In this document: positions 63,305 to 64,000 of the stretch, piece after piece
Numbering within the stretch: the stretch's first letter is position 1
How the letters are laid out: every line of letters begins with the position of its first letter
Source: Aristolochia californica
Taxonomy: Eukaryota; Streptophyta; Magnoliopsida; Piperales; Aristolochiaceae
NCBI GenBank assembly: GCA_029961685.1
Contig: JARWKL010000007.1
Span: 20,531,013 to 20,595,012 of the forward strand
DNA length: 64,000 nt
Direction: 5' to 3'
The notes under the pieces: model-generated
Database searches by the model: none
The model's input: only the letters and a program-made list of their open reading frames with translations
Told to the model about the DNA's origin: nothing
Translations under genes and position numbers: made by a program

Positions 63305-64000
63305 AAAACATGTGTAGAAAAAATCTCCTTCATGTAAAATTCCAAGATATTAATTTAGGACTAGTGGGATTTCCCAAAATTGGATAACAAAACTTTTGTG
63401 TTCATTTGTGGTGTGTGAATAAATTTTCTTCATTTACTTTTTTTTATTGTTTTAAACTTTTTCCGTACATAAACTATGAAATTTTTAGTTTGCTGCGATC
63501 TATTTGCCGTTTTTGTTTACGGGATGAAGGGAGAGCGAAAAACTCGAAGTTTTGATTTAAGAAAAATGTGTACATATGAAACGGAAACGCACAATGCACA
63601 TATGTAGAGAGAGATAATTCCAAAGAGTGTCTGTAATTTTTAGGGATTGTAAGCAACTTTTCATTTTTATGTCTCAGGTTTTGCAATCGTCGGGAAAAAT
63701 GGGTTGCGGAGGATTTTTAACTGAGTGTTGAATTGTAATCCATAAGTCATTTCATACAAAAATATAGCCCGGTACGCATGATAAATCACATTACAATCAT
63801 CTATGATTAATTATGTCAGCTTTTTGCAAATGGGCAAAATAATGGCATGTTTGACTCGGGTAAATATCCCACCACAAGTTCACTTGAGAATTTAATGAGC
63901 GTTTGTTATTCTCTTTGAAAGCTTTGCATCCATAGCTTATTTGCATTTTTAACATGTTTCAAATATGCATATCCATTTTTAAAACATGTGCGGATGAAAT
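63305..64000. repeat. Monomer d and first 20 bp of the next (cut by window end)
   Basis: Monomer start 63305, anchor 63687. It has the d signatures 'gctgcgatctatttgccg', 'tacatatgaaacgg' and 'gcaacttttcat'. The next monomer starts at 63981 with 'aaaacatgtgcgg', consistent with a b-class monomer. The array continues beyond the window. Confidence 0.92.

Larger units (their letters stand above)
1..64000. repeat. Satellite DNA array, about 674-bp monomer, fills the window
   Basis: The anchor 'tcgtcggg' (variants tcgtcagg, tcgttggg) occurs 93 times from 371 to 63687, always in the same orientation and mostly 672-675 bp apart. Around it every monomer carries the same blocks in the same order: 'aaaacatgtg', 'ctattagggttaaac', 'ggataacaaaac', an AT-rich tract with a run of T, 'gggatgaaggg', 'gcacaatgcaca', 'attccaaagagtg', the anchor, 'gagtgttgaattgc', 'tatagcccgttacgc', 'caatcatctatgatt', 'gggcaaaataatg', 'cacttgagaatttaatg'. 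Six spacings are 906-907 bp because a 231-bp truncated monomer is inserted; others are 658, 665 or 669 bp because of small deletions. There is no foreign insertion anywhere. Seen directly: tandem repetition. Inferred: eukaryotic heterochromatin. Species and chromosomal location are not determinable here. Confidence 0.98.
54078..64000. repeat. Higher-order repeat copy IV (rearranged, cut by window end)
   Basis: Order: a b c t d/c'' e f g/d' b2 c2 e f g' c4/c t d and the first 20 bp of the next monomer. It starts collinear with copies I and III, then skips b'-c'-t-d'-b''-c'', then replaces a2 with a monomer that begins as g and ends as d'. After g' the c4 monomer switches to c and the order re-enters t-d at 63074, so the cycle restarts early. 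No other copy has this order. The end of the window is not a boundary of the array. Confidence 0.82.

Noticed and set aside
1..64000. CRISPR array
   Set aside because: Repeats are about 674 bp, contiguous and similar over their whole length. There are no short repeats separated by unique spacers and no cas genes.
1..64000. Nested LTR or other transposon array as origin of the repeat
   Set aside because: I found no long terminal repeats, target-site duplications, primer-binding sites, or reverse transcriptase or transposase coding sequence. All copies are head to tail in one orientation, which fits satellite DNA.
1..64000. Naming the species or the satellite family
   Set aside because: I do not recognise the monomer with confidence. 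A search of satellite databases would be needed, and a guess would not be supported by the sequence.

Overview
The whole 64 kb window is one uninterrupted array of AT-rich satellite DNA. I found no protein-coding gene, RNA gene, transposon, CRISPR array or other unique sequence. The basic unit is about 674 bp (most spacings 672-675 bp). I phased it by the start of the block 'aaaacatgtg' and counted it by the conserved anchor 'tcgtcggg' or its close variants. There are 93 anchors and six truncated monomers of exactly 231 bp. Both ends of the window lie inside the array, so its full size is unknown. The pattern is that of nuclear heterochromatin in a eukaryote (centromeric, pericentromeric or subtelomeric, plant or animal). 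The sequence alone does not let me name the species or decide the location.

Monomers fall into recognisable variants, labelled here a, b, c, d, e, f, g, h, i, with primes for close relatives. They recur in a fixed order, which makes a higher-order repeat (HOR). Merging the copies gives this deduced full order (t = 231-bp truncated monomer): a b c t d b' c' t d' b'' c'' e f g h i c3 e f a2 b2 c2 e f g' c4 e f. That is 26 full monomers plus two truncated ones, roughly 18 kb. No copy here has exactly this order; each carries its own deletions or duplications.

Layout. Copy I, 1-25328: all classes present, g-h-i-c3-e-f (4025 bp) in three nearly identical tandem copies, and one monomer lost by fusion near 21.67 kb. 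Copy II, 25329-38358 (13030 bp): lacks c-t-d-b'-c' and e-f-g. Copy III, 38359-54077 (15719 bp): lacks t-d and b''-c''. Copy IV, from 54078 to the window end: strongly rearranged, with several chimeric monomers, and re-entering the t-d part of the cycle at 63074.

The features therefore describe the array at nested levels: array, HOR copies, sub-blocks, truncated monomers, chimeric monomers and short sequence motifs. The open frames in the array (up to 107 codons, on both strands) recur only because the monomers recur; I do not regard them as genes. The points most worth following up are the nested HOR with its recent 4025-bp triplication, the crossover points that tend to fall near the anchor, the identical truncated monomer used at several sites, and a CENP-B-box-like motif confined to the f monomers.
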